This document shows positions 56,615-64,000 of a stretch of 64,000 nt of DNA, in pieces. The notes beneath the pieces are model-generated. The model saw only the letters and a program-made list of their open reading frames with translations, was not told the origin of the DNA and searched no databases. Both the position numbers and the translations under genes were made by a program. Positions within the stretch are counted from its first letter, which is position 1, and each line of letters opens with the position of its first letter. The stretch comes from UBA9647 sp963739335 (GTDB lineage Bacteria; Bacteroidota; Ignavibacteria; UBA10030): assembly GCA_963739335.1 (NCBI GenBank), contig CAVUAC010000088.1, positions 1 to 64,000 of the forward strand, given 5' to 3'.

Positions 56615-57598
56615 ATGGCCACCGCTCTCGTTACTGGCGGCACGGGCTTCGTCGGGAGCCACACCGTCGAGCTTCTGTTAAAGCGTGGCTTCCACGTGCA
56701 ATGTCTCGTGCGCCGCAGCCGCCCAAACCTTGGGTGGGTTGAAGGCTTACCCATTGAGGTCATTCGGGCAAGTTACTATGACCTTGACTCCCTTCGCGAA
56801 GCGGTTCAACGTGCCGACTACATTCTTCACGTCGCCGGGGTCACAAAGGCACGCAAGCAACGCGAATACAACGATGGGAATGTGCTCGCAACAAAGAATA
56901 TGCTGGAAGCCGCTGCCGGGAGTCCCCGCCTCAAGAAATTCTGCTTCGTCAGCAGCTTCACCGCCGCCGGGCCCAGCCCGGACGGTTCTCCGCTGAATGA
57001 AGAATCTCCCTGCAACCCCATCACGACGTACGGCGTTACGAAACTCGAGGCAGAGACCATTTGTCAGCTTCACTCGAAAAACATCCCAATCGTTATCCTG
57101 CGTCCTCCTGCAGTCTATGGACCGAGGGACAGGGACGTCTTTGAACTATTCCGATGGGCGAGCCGTGGGATCCTCCCCCATCTCGGTACCAAGCACAAAA
57201 GACTGAGCCTCATCTATGGCCCGGAGTTGGCACGTGCAATCGTGGACGCGACAATATCGGAGAAAACAACCGGCGAGACTTACTTCGTCGCCGATCCGGA
57301 GATCTACAATTTCGCGGATGTGATGAGCACAGCCGCGCGCATCCTTGGTAAACGAGCCCGGTCAGTGGTCATTCCAGCCGCTCTTCTTTACACCGTGGCA
57401 GGTGCGGCGGAGCTGTTCACTGCTTTCCAGTCGAAACCCGCTCTCCTCAATGTCGAGAAAGCCCGCGATCTGCTGCAAACCTCTTGGGTCTGCAGCTCCA
57501 AAAAGATCGAAGAACACATCGGCTTCCGGACTCAGGTCTCCATCGAGGATGGATTACGTCGCACGCTCGAATGGTACAGAGAGTATGGCTGGTTGTAG
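56615..57598 (+). CDS. cerR: NAD(P)-dependent epimerase/reductase, candidate ceramide reductase CerR
   Basis: The 327-aa extended short-chain dehydrogenase has GTGGTGFVGSHTVELLLKRG with the GxxGxxG dinucleotide motif, then FVSSFTAAGP and a YGVTK motif (ITTYGVTKLEAET) giving the Tyr/Lys pair, and RPPAVYGPRDRDVF. Members of this family next to spt reduce the 3-oxo group of the sphinganine/ceramide intermediate in Caulobacter (CerR). Here it is divergent from spt and close to the bCerS-type gene, completing the pathway. A strong AAAGGAGGG site supports ATG 56615. By sequence alone it could be another sugar/steroid epimerase-type enzyme; the context drives the assignment. Confidence 0.78.
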   Translation: MATALVTGGTGFVGSHTVELLLKRGFHVQCLVRRSRPNLGWVEGLPIEVIRASYYDLDSLREAVQRADYILHVAGVTKARKQREYNDGNVLATKNMLEAAAGSPRLKKFCFVSSFTAAGPSPDGSPLNEESPCNPITTYGVTKLEAETICQLHSKNIPIVILRPPAVYGPRDRDVFELFRWASRGILPHLGTKHKRLSLIYGPELARAIVDATISEKTTGETYFVADPEIYNFADVMSTAARILGKRARSVVIPAALLYTVAGAAELFTAFQSKPALLNVEKARDLLQTSWVCSSKKIEEHIGFRTQVSIEDGLRRTLEWYREYGWL

Positions 57599-57759
57599 TG
57601 TCGGTCTCGCGCGAGCAGGAGTGACCTCAGCTGGAGGAGTCTATGCAGAATTGCGTTTTAGCGTTCGTTGGACGGGTTGCGGCAGTATGGTGACAATCGA
57701 AAAGGCTGAGGTGAGACGTTATACAGCGGGGAAGAAGACGGAGTAACTGAAAGGAGGAA

Positions 57760-58089
57760 TCAACCTACGTCGAAAGAAAACGTGTCATTGCACGACACCA
57801 GTTCATCTCCGTGAGAACCGTAGATTCGGTACTCCACGCGATCTCCCGCCTGGAAGGATCCCATGTTCATCACCCAGTAGGAATTGTTGCGCTGCTCGCT
57901 GTTTGAATGCCATTGAGCTGGCATCTTGCAGAAGAGCTCTCTCCCGTCGGAGGTGTACAGGGTAATCTCAAGCCACACAGACTGTCCGCCTTCAACCGGA
58001 TACGTTCCTATCCACAACTCCACCTCCTGACCCGCTGAAACGTATTCTGGAATGCGGGAAGCGTCAACCGTGTTGTGCCAGATGACCAT
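57760..58089 (-). CDS. Small beta-sandwich-like protein of unknown function
   Basis: ATG 58089 is preceded by an excellent AGGAGGT site 5 nt upstream, and codes for 109 aa rich in beta strands (AGQEVELWIGTYPVEGGQSV, GSFQAGDRVEYRIYGSHGDE). No signal peptide is seen and no family is recognised. A different frame just upstream (58196-58092) encodes a similar-looking beta segment (VDVETGFELSGQSTAVDFRA). One missing base near 58090 would fuse the two into a longer protein of about 145 aa, so the start is not certain. Confidence 0.55.
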   Translation of the reverse strand: MVIWHNTVDASRIPEYVSAGQEVELWIGTYPVEGGQSVWLEITLYTSDGRELFCKMPAQWHSNSEQRNNSYWVMNMGSFQAGDRVEYRIYGSHGDELVSCNDTFSFDVG

Positions 58090-58202
58090 TCTCCACCTCC
58101 TCCGTTGGCGCTCACGTGTGCACGGAAGTCCACAGCGGTGGATTGCCCGCTCAGTTCAAATCCCGTTTCGACGTCAACCTCGTAGGAAGACCACATTGTC
58201 AA

Positions 58203-58538
58203 ACCGGGAAGGATGGTCTGTTCGCGTGCTGAGCCATCAGTTCTAGCTCGGCACGAGTGACCACCCTGGCAGTCCCTCTACAAACAAAGCAATTCGCGCG
58301 GAGAAAAGCAATACGCTGTGCAACTTAGCCCGAGCTGTCTCTTCCTACTAATAAGAAGCAATAGCCAACCAATGACAGAAGCATCGAAAGCGGCCGCCTC
58401 ACAAATGGGGAACGGACGATGGTCTTGACTTCAGACCTTTCGTTTTGTTTCTTGAACGCCGGGTCGTTCCCCCCGGCTCCATGCGGTGTCACCGCGCGCT
58501 CTTGGCCGAAACGACCCATAGATCAAAAGCAGATACTA
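58203..58538. other. Non-coding interval upstream of the TonB receptor gene
   Basis: No supported gene. It holds a GCCGGG/CCCGGC inverted repeat (58458-58477, 8-nt loop). An in-frame extension of the receptor frame back to 58419 is judged untranslated because the signal peptide begins at 58539. Confidence 0.5.
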
Positions 58539-61055
58539 ATGAGAACCAGCCCTCTCCTCGCTCTTCTGCTGTCTACTGCAGCACAGCTTCTTGCGCAGCA
58601 GTACAAAGGAGATGTTTCGGGATCCGTCATCGACGGCAGGACCACAGAACCCCTCCCCTCTGCCAACCTTCAGGTCGTTGAGCTTCCGAACTTCGGGACC
58701 ACCAGCGATACAGCAGGTCACTTCATCATCAAAGGTCTGCCTGTCGGAACCTACAGAGTGAGAGCGACCATGATTGGCTACGAAGAAGCGATCCTGACAA
58801 ACGTCGTCGTTTCAACCGGGCGCAGCACGAAGGTTTCTTTCAAGTTGTATGAACGAGCCGTTGAGCTCAGCGGTGTGACCGTGCAGGCAAACTACTTCGG
58901 TCGCAGCAACGAAGTCAGTCCGCTGAGCATGAACAGCTATGACCGCGCCGAAGTCAAGCGCCAGCCAGGCTCAGCGATGGACGTGCAACGCGTGATTCAG
59001 AATCTCCCCGGCGTCGCAAGCTCAACGGACAACATGAACGAGCTCATCGTCCGCGGCGGCGCGCCCTATGAAAACCTGACTGTCATGGAGGACATGGAAA
59101 TTCCCTCCATCAACCATTATCCCAATCAGTTCAACTCCGCCGGCCCGATAAACATGGTGAACATCGACCTTGTGGAAGATGTGCAGTTTTCATCCGGGGG
59201 ATTTCCAGCACAGTACGGTGACAAGATGTCGTCAGTGATGGATATTACGATTCGTGAAGGCGACCAGAACAAGGCATTTGCCTCGAACTCGGGATTCAAC
59301 ATCGCAGGGATCGGCACGCTCATGGAAGGAAGGATTGCAGGCGGCCGAGGATCGTGGATCCTCTCGGCGCGACAGAGCCTGCTCGAAGTTGTCGACAAAC
59401 TTGTGGGCATGTCCGCTCTTTCGCTCACCGTGATCCCAAAATACTGGGATACTCAGACAAAGATCGTCTATGATTTGACACCAGCGCACAAGCTCACGTT
59501 TAACAGCTTGTTCGGGGACAGTCGAATTTTTATCGAGGGTGATCCGAAGAAAACGGATGTCGTGCGGGCAGGCAAGATCGATTCCTCAGCCGTTGAGGAT
59601 ATCAATGCGCACAGTCGGCAGTACGCGATGGGGTTGAACCTGAAAAGCCTTTGGGGAAAAGAAGGCTACTCCGTGGTCTCGCTGTATGCGGCGGGCAATA
59701 TGTACAATCAGACCATGCTCGAGAATTTCACCCGGCGAGTTCACGGGAGCTCAGGTGAGGTGCTCGATTATGTCAGGCTCAGCACAAGCGAGCGATTGAA
59801 TAACAATTCCAATGAGGAATATGTCGCCGCGCGCTTTGATGCGTTCTACCAGATTCATCCACAGCACGGCATCTCATTTGGGGCACAAATTCAGACTTCC
59901 AGTCGCTGGAAGGATGAAGCGCGCGTGTACGCTGATACAACGCGGTACTATGTTCCCCAGATGCGCGCGTGGACAGCACCGGTGACGCTCGGCAACGGCA
60001 CCCTTGGGACCGATCAGGGATTTGGGGATGCCAGCAAGCTGTACGCATATATGTCTGACAATTACCGCATCCTCTCAAGGTTGAACCTCACACTTGGATT
60101 GCGATACGACTATTTCACATACTCAGCACAGGGACAAGTCAGCCCCCGCGGAAGTCTTACGTACGAACTCCTTCCCCCAACGACGACGATCTCGCTCGCA
60201 GCCGGCGAGTACTGGCAAACGCAGCCTTTTCCCTTCTATGGAGATCGCCACAACATCGGGTACAACAAGAACCTGCCGGATTCAAAGGCTACCCATGCGG
60301 TTCTGAGCCTTCAGCATATCCTCGACGATGGTATCAAGCTGAGCCTCGAGGCATACTACAAGCGGTTCCGAAACGCTGTGGTGGGGGAACAGTTCATCTA
60401 TTCCTCCATCGACACATTCCGCTCTGACCGCAACCTTGGGATCGGCCAGCGAAGATCGTACGGAGTCGAGCTCTTCATCCAGAAGAAACAGGTGACAAGC
60501 TACTACGGCACGCTGAGCATATCGCTATCGAAAACTGAGGAGTTCGATCCGCGCATTCCCAAGCAGGTTGAAACGTATCCATCGCAATACGATTATCCTG
60601 TCATCATCAATGCAGTCTCCGGTCTCGTGGTGAAGGAGGCCCGCTCGTGGCTCAATTCAACGCCGTTCTTCATCAAGTACCCTTTGTATATTCTCCCGAT
60701 TTCCGATGAGATGGAGATCAGCTTCCGCTATCGGTATCAGACTGGCGGACCGTACACGCCACGCGACTTTACACCGTACATTCAGAAACGAGAAGGCGGC
60801 GTGCGATGGTCCGCAGGCGCCTGGGAAACATCTCAACGGATTAACTCCGAGCGATTCCCGGACTACAGCCGCCTCGACCTTCAGTGGATCAGCCGCTTCT
60901 ACCTGCAGGCCTGGAACATCAACGTCTACATCGCGCTGCAAAACGTTTTCAATAGGAAGAACGTGTTTTACTATGTCTATCGGAGTGATGGGACGCGGGA
61001 GACTGTTTACCAGTTCAGTTTCTTTCCTGTCGGAGGAATTGAGATTGAGTTTTGA
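58539..61055 (+). CDS. TonB-dependent receptor with carboxypeptidase-regulatory-like domain
   Basis: ATG 58539 gives a signal peptide (MRTSPLLALLLSTAAQLLAQ); an in-frame extension back to 58419 is not signal-like. The 838-aa protein has a CarboxypepD-reg-like beta domain (GDVSGSVIDGRTTEPLPSAN), a TonB plug (PGSAMDVQRVIQNLPGVASS, IVRGGAPYENLTVMEDMEIP), and a long 22-strand-type barrel ending QFSFFPVGGIEIEF. No SusD-like partner is near, so it is not a classic glycan-uptake SusCD pair. The substrate is unknown. Confidence 0.92.
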   Translation: MRTSPLLALLLSTAAQLLAQQYKGDVSGSVIDGRTTEPLPSANLQVVELPNFGTTSDTAGHFIIKGLPVGTYRVRATMIGYEEAILTNVVVSTGRSTKVSFKLYERAVELSGVTVQANYFGRSNEVSPLSMNSYDRAEVKRQPGSAMDVQRVIQNLPGVASSTDNMNELIVRGGAPYENLTVMEDMEIPSINHYPNQFNSAGPINMVNIDLVEDVQFSSGGFPAQYGDKMSSVMDITIREGDQNKAFASNSGFNIAGIGTLMEGRIAGGRGSWILSARQSLLEVVDKLVGMSALSLTVIPKYWDTQTKIVYDLTPAHKLTFNSLFGDSRIFIEGDPKKTDVVRAGKIDSSAVEDINAHSRQYAMGLNLKSLWGKEGYSVVSLYAAGNMYNQTMLENFTRRVHGSSGEVLDYVRLSTSERLNNNSNEEYVAARFDAFYQIHPQHGISFGAQIQTSSRWKDEARVYADTTRYYVPQMRAWTAPVTLGNGTLGTDQGFGDASKLYAYMSDNYRILSRLNLTLGLRYDYFTYSAQGQVSPRGSLTYELLPPTTTISLAAGEYWQTQPFPFYGDRHNIGYNKNLPDSKATHAVLSLQHILDDGIKLSLEAYYKRFRNAVVGEQFIYSSIDTFRSDRNLGIGQRRSYGVELFIQKKQVTSYYGTLSISLSKTEEFDPRIPKQVETYPSQYDYPVIINAVSGLVVKEARSWLNSTPFFIKYPLYILPISDEMEISFRYRYQTGGPYTPRDFTPYIQKREGGVRWSAGAWETSQRINSERFPDYSRLDLQWISRFYLQAWNINVYIALQNVFNRKNVFYYVYRSDGTRETVYQFSFFPVGGIEIEF

Positions 61056-61137
61056 TGTGAAGTCTTCCCTGGCCTCACCTGGTTCACGGAAGCTCGAGGA
61101 TCGGATCAACTGTAACTCATGACCACAGAAAGAGGCA

Positions 61138-61443
61138 ATGGCAATGACGAAAGACGAACGCTACAGCAGGAAGATATCATCCGAAGAGGCCAAGAAAGGA
61201 TATATCTTTGTTCTCAGAGACAAGCTCTCATTTTTCCCTCCCCGTGGCAAGCCGTTCGACCTTTGCATGGACGATGTGGAGAAAAGGGTCGCAGTGGAAT
61301 CATACGATTGCACATGTCGTGGTCCGGACTTGCCGCATGAGCACTATTTCATACGATGGGAACGACTGAGATTCGGTGACAAGATCTCAATCAAGAAGGA
61401 TGAAAAGGCAGCACAAAGGTACCACTTGTCCATACATCGGTAA
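61138..61443 (+). CDS. Small hypothetical protein
   Basis: The 101-aa frame starts at ATG 61138 with AGAGG about 10 nt upstream and has normal coding character: MAMTKDERYSRKISSEEAKK, then a compact beta region with cysteines (SYDCTCRGPDLPHEHYFIRW). No signal peptide and no recognised family. The Cys-x-Cys plus nearby His-x-His could bind metal, but this is speculative. Confidence 0.5.
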   Translation: MAMTKDERYSRKISSEEAKKGYIFVLRDKLSFFPPRGKPFDLCMDDVEKRVAVESYDCTCRGPDLPHEHYFIRWERLRFGDKISIKKDEKAAQRYHLSIHR

Positions 61444-61566
61444 GCAATCGTTGCGGTTGGGAAGACCTTCAGCAGCTTCAACATCGAAAACAGATGCTGA
61501 TCTATGTATGAAGATCACGATCGTCTGAAAAGCCCATGTCGAATAGAATGAAGAGAGAGGAAACGA

Positions 61567-61930
61567 ATGGCAACGCACATTCTGCGACCAACAAAAGTTG
61601 AAGCCGCTGGAACTCCGCCAAAATCGATCGAAGAATTCATCGGCAGGGTGAACACGCGAACCGAAGTTCTCAGCATCGCCAGGATGATCAGCCCTTCGGG
61701 TTGGAAGGAGCCCGGGCAGACTCCGGAGTTCGATGAGTCCACAGTGGTGCTCAAAGGAACACTGCACGTTCAGCTTCGTGATCGGGAAATCGATGTCGCC
61801 GCCGGCCAGGCTGTCGTTGTCCAGGCTGGTGAATGGGTGCAGGTACAGCACGCCTTCTGCAGAGGGAGCTGAATACATCGCCGTATGTCACCCGGCCTTC
61901 TCACCTTCCATTGTGCACCGAGAAACGTAG
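61567..61930 (+). CDS. Cupin-domain protein, frame broken once near 3' end
   Basis: ATG 61567 follows GAGAGGAAACGA. The sequence resembles a small cupin: GWKEPGQTPEFDESTVVLKG, LHVQLRDREIDVAAGQAVVV, then AGEWV. The first frame then runs into QHAFCRGS, but removing one G in CAGGTAC (about 61840) gives WVQYSTPSAEGAEYIAVCHP and ends at 61930 (120 aa). Cupins are metal-binding enzymes or sugar/oxalate sensors; the substrate here is unknown. The cupin and the isochorismatase-family gene that follows may work together, but the 100-bp gap makes that loose. Confidence 0.72.
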
Positions 61931-62030
61931 AGCATGAGAGCATTGACAGCTGTGTCAGTCAATGAAACGACGCGGCACTTAATTTCTGAACCATAGAATT
62001 GCCATCACCAACGATGGAGCGTGGATTGAA

Positions 62031-62699
62031 ATGAATTCCTATAAATTTACCGAGCAGGATATTCTTGCTCTTGCAAAGAAAGCCTACGAGCAGGGAGATG
62101 CCGCTTTTGAGATCACCGCAGACAAGTGTGCTTTGCTGGTGATTGATATGCAGGACGAATTCGTGAAACCTGGCTGGACAGCATTCTGGGTGCCGGAAGC
62201 GACATGGCAGATTCCACGCGTCAAGTCATTGATAGAGTTCTGCAGGGAGAAGAAGATTCCGGTTATATTCACAGCATTTGCTCACACCCATCGCTACCTT
62301 GATCGTCCGAGGACAGGGCCGTTCATGCCGAATCGATATGCGGAACTGCCCATGGAAGATGCCGGCTGGTTTCAGGAAGGAAGGATCTGGCACGAAATCA
62401 CTCCGCTGAAGAACGAAATCGTCATTCACAAACCATCGTACGGCGCCTTCTACGATACCCCGCTGGAATCGATCCTCAAGAACCTTGATAAGGATACGGT
62501 GATAATTTGTGGCACGCTGACAAACTTCTGTTGCGGAACAACCGCGCGGCAAGCATATGAGCGAGGATTCAAAGTGATCTTCGGAAGCGATGTCACGTCG
62601 ACAGATGATCCGGCTATGCAGGAACCAGAACTCAAAGTACTAAGAAAAGGATTCGCGAAAGTCTTGTCTCTCGCGGAAATCCTTGAGGCTGTGCGATGA
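62031..62699 (+). CDS. Isochorismatase-family cysteine hydrolase
   Basis: This 222-aa protein has the catalytic triad of the family: D39 in LLVIDMQDEF, K134 in IVIHKPSYGAFYDT, and the nucleophile C167 in GTLTNFCCGTTARQA. The substrate-shaping loop (GPFMPNRYAELPMED) is typical of nicotinamidase/isochorismatase-like hydrolases that cleave amides or related bonds. Substrate unknown. It is preceded by a cupin-domain gene, and both could serve one catabolic step, but no further pathway genes are visible. Confidence 0.9.
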   Translation: MNSYKFTEQDILALAKKAYEQGDAAFEITADKCALLVIDMQDEFVKPGWTAFWVPEATWQIPRVKSLIEFCREKKIPVIFTAFAHTHRYLDRPRTGPFMPNRYAELPMEDAGWFQEGRIWHEITPLKNEIVIHKPSYGAFYDTPLESILKNLDKDTVIICGTLTNFCCGTTARQAYERGFKVIFGSDVTSTDDPAMQEPELKVLRKGFAKVLSLAEILEAVR

Positions 62700-62868
62700 G
62701 AACGTTGCCATTTCTGCCACAACTTCCTCGTCGCTGTCGGGTCTGCGCTCCTGACATACGACCAAAAAGGTTGTGGAAAGAGAAACTCTCGACAAGGCGG
62801 AACCGTAACTAAGGGTGGTCATTTCTACAAAGGCTGTCGATACTGCAAAAACAAACACGGGAGCTGTT

Positions 62869-63549
62869 ATGAAACGTCAATTCTTGCAGCATTTCGGGGT
62901 CATTGCCGCCCTCCTCTTGGGTGTGCTCGCCTCGGGCTGCCACGATCAGCTTACAAATCCCGAACAGATCGTCGGGTCGGGCATCCTTGTGTTGCAGCCT
63001 AGGAGTGTCGCGGCGTTCTCGGGCATCCAGGTGAAAGGGATCGCGAAGGTGGTTATCAAACAGGACACGGTTCAATCATTGCGCATCGAGGCGGATGACA
63101 ACATCGTGGACCTCGTCATGACAACGGTCGCTAACGGCCTGCTCGTCGTCGGTCTGCAGCCGGGTTCCTACAGCAATGTGACGATCAATGTGTACGCCTC
63201 AATGAAGAACATCGATCGGCTCGAGTCGATGGGTACCGCAGAATTTCTCACGACTGGCCCAATACATACTGACGCCATCACCTGCAGGATCACGGGCGTC
63301 GGGAAAATTACTCTTGCAGGCACTGCGACGAATCAGACGATTGAGGTAACCGGCACCGGCGACGTGCACAATTTCGATTTCGTCTCGACGCGATGCTGGG
63401 CACTCATCTCGGGCGTGGGTACGCTTGAAGTTCATGCAACCCAGCAACTGGATGCAGTTGTTTCGGGAGCCGGCACCATCGTGTTTGCGGGAAATCCACC
63501 TGTTGTTCATCAAACCGTCAGCGGCATTGGCAGCATAAAACCCAGGTGA
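62869..63549 (+). CDS. DUF2807-family (head-GIN) lipoprotein
   Basis: ATG 62869 gives MKRQFLQHFGVIAALLLGVL followed by the lipobox LASGC, so an outer- or inner-membrane lipoprotein. The remaining domain has the repeated short beta-strand pattern of DUF2807 (AFSGIQVKGIAKVVIKQDTV, SLRIEADDNIVDLVMTTVAN, TCRITGVGKITLAGTATN), a right-handed beta-helix-like solenoid. Its function is not known. It is structurally akin to the DUF4097 protein at 18536. Confidence 0.83.
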   Translation: MKRQFLQHFGVIAALLLGVLASGCHDQLTNPEQIVGSGILVLQPRSVAAFSGIQVKGIAKVVIKQDTVQSLRIEADDNIVDLVMTTVANGLLVVGLQPGSYSNVTINVYASMKNIDRLESMGTAEFLTTGPIHTDAITCRITGVGKITLAGTATNQTIEVTGTGDVHNFDFVSTRCWALISGVGTLEVHATQQLDAVVSGAGTIVFAGNPPVVHQTVSGIGSIKPR

Positions 63550-63631
63550 AGTAAAGCGCCGACGCACGACGACATTGAATGGCCGATAGCCGACAACCAA
63601 CAATTCTATTAACCACAGAACCGGCGAAGTC

Positions 63632-64000
63632 ATGAGCGAGAGAGTTTGTCCATGGTGGTTGGGGTATCTTCTGGCGACTCCCATCAGGAAGTTCGCGCAA
63701 GATCCCGAGAAGATACTCTCACCATACATCAAAGATGGAGACTTGGCTCTCGATGTTGGCAGTGCGATGGGATTTTTCAGTCTACCAATGGCCCGGTTGG
63801 TTGGTGACAGCGGCCACGTGATTTGCGTCGACCTTCAGGAGAAGATGATCCGTGGACTCAGGAATCGAGCGCGCAGAGCCGGGCTGACGAACAGGATGGA
63901 AATGCGCGTCTGCACCCCTACCTCCCTCTGCATCGACGACCTGGGTGGGAGAGTCGATTTCGCGTTGGCGTTTGCAGTGGTCCACGAAGTCCCGGACGCC
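63632..64000 (+). CDS. Class I SAM-dependent methyltransferase, cut by window edge
   Basis: ATG 63632 opens a frame running to the edge (123 codons). It has the SAM-binding segment DLALDVGSAMGFFSLPMARL with the GxGxG-like GSAMG, and the following acidic motif in VICVDLQEKMIRGL. The N-terminus is short and the chain starts near-domain, which fits a small ubiquinone/menaquinone-biosynthesis-like (UbiE-type) or arsenite-type methyltransferase. The substrate cannot be told from the partial sequence. Confidence 0.85.
   Translation, partial: MSERVCPWWLGYLLATPIRKFAQDPEKILSPYIKDGDLALDVGSAMGFFSLPMARLVGDSGHVICVDLQEKMIRGLRNRARRAGLTNRMEMRVCTPTSLCIDDLGGRVDFALAFAVVHEVPDA

Noticed and set aside
61387..61878. 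Open frame of 163 codons on the minus strand over the cupin and small-protein genes
   Set aside because: It spans two plus-strand genes with ribosome-binding sites and recognisable sequence, and shows no family features of its own.
1..64000. CRISPR arrays, tRNA or rRNA genes, insertion sequences, integrases
   Set aside because: No regularly spaced direct repeats, no tRNA/rRNA signatures and no transposase or integrase motif were found on reading both strands.

Overview
The window looks like a chromosome segment from a Gram-negative member of the Bacteroidota/Chlorobiota (FCB) group, most likely an Ignavibacteria-like lineage. The basis is three type IX secretion (T9SS) components (a plug-type protein, PorU, PorV), a T9SS-type C-terminal sorting domain, many signal-peptide/beta-barrel proteins and a TonB-dependent receptor. 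Several promoters match canonical sigma-70 boxes with 17-bp spacing and many starts have clear Shine-Dalgarno sequences, which is less typical of classical Bacteroidia. This placement is inference; no rRNA or tRNA is present.

Layout. 1-7.7 kb (minus): tripartite efflux operon, tolC-like > macA-like > TPR protein > ABC ATPase > three FtsX/MacB permeases, the last cut by the window edge. 7.9-15 kb (minus): CCA-adding-type nucleotidyltransferase, Gfo/Idh/MocA oxidoreductase, T9SS plug-type protein, GT-C-like membrane protein and HAD phosphatase, tightly packed, then class I aldolase fbaB. 15.1-20 kb (plus): rRNA methyltransferase, an outer membrane protein, then an ECF sigma / anti-sigma / DUF4097 operon behind a leader rich in inverted repeats. 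20-25.4 kb: uvrA, a barrel protein, and a mutM/nei-type glycosylase. 25.4-38.7 kb (minus): porU, porV, a T9SS-sorted M6-like protein, a lipoprotein, a zinc protease-propeller-barrel fusion and a small membrane-associated protein. 39-47.2 kb (plus): glgA, a decayed gmhB remnant, a lipoprotein/barrel pair, rpiB, glyA, tatC and a polyprenyl synthetase. 47.3-53 kb (minus): two secreted beta-propeller proteins flanked by usp 3' ends, usp, and a cyclic-nucleotide-binding protein. 53-57.6 kb: ilvE and a three-gene bacterial ceramide synthesis set (bCerS-type acyltransferase, serine palmitoyltransferase, and a divergent CerR-type reductase). 57.7-64 kb: small proteins, a TonB receptor, a cupin, an isochorismatase-family hydrolase, a DUF2807 lipoprotein and a partial methyltransferase.

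How the genes work together. Most are envelope functions: efflux, protein export (TatC; T9SS), ceramide lipid synthesis, envelope-stress signalling (ECF/DUF4097) and polyprenyl carrier synthesis. Central metabolism (fbaB, glgA, rpiB, glyA, ilvE) and DNA repair (uvrA, mutM) are interspersed.

Sequence quality. At least fourteen reading frames are broken by a single small indel although both halves remain conserved, including housekeeping genes (uvrA, ilvE, rpiB). Most are one-base insertions, and about half lie at or beside GTAC; two are one-base losses in long G/C runs. I treat these as probable sequencing or assembly errors and annotate the intact gene spans. Two loci (gmhB remnant, usp fragment) look like genuine decay.
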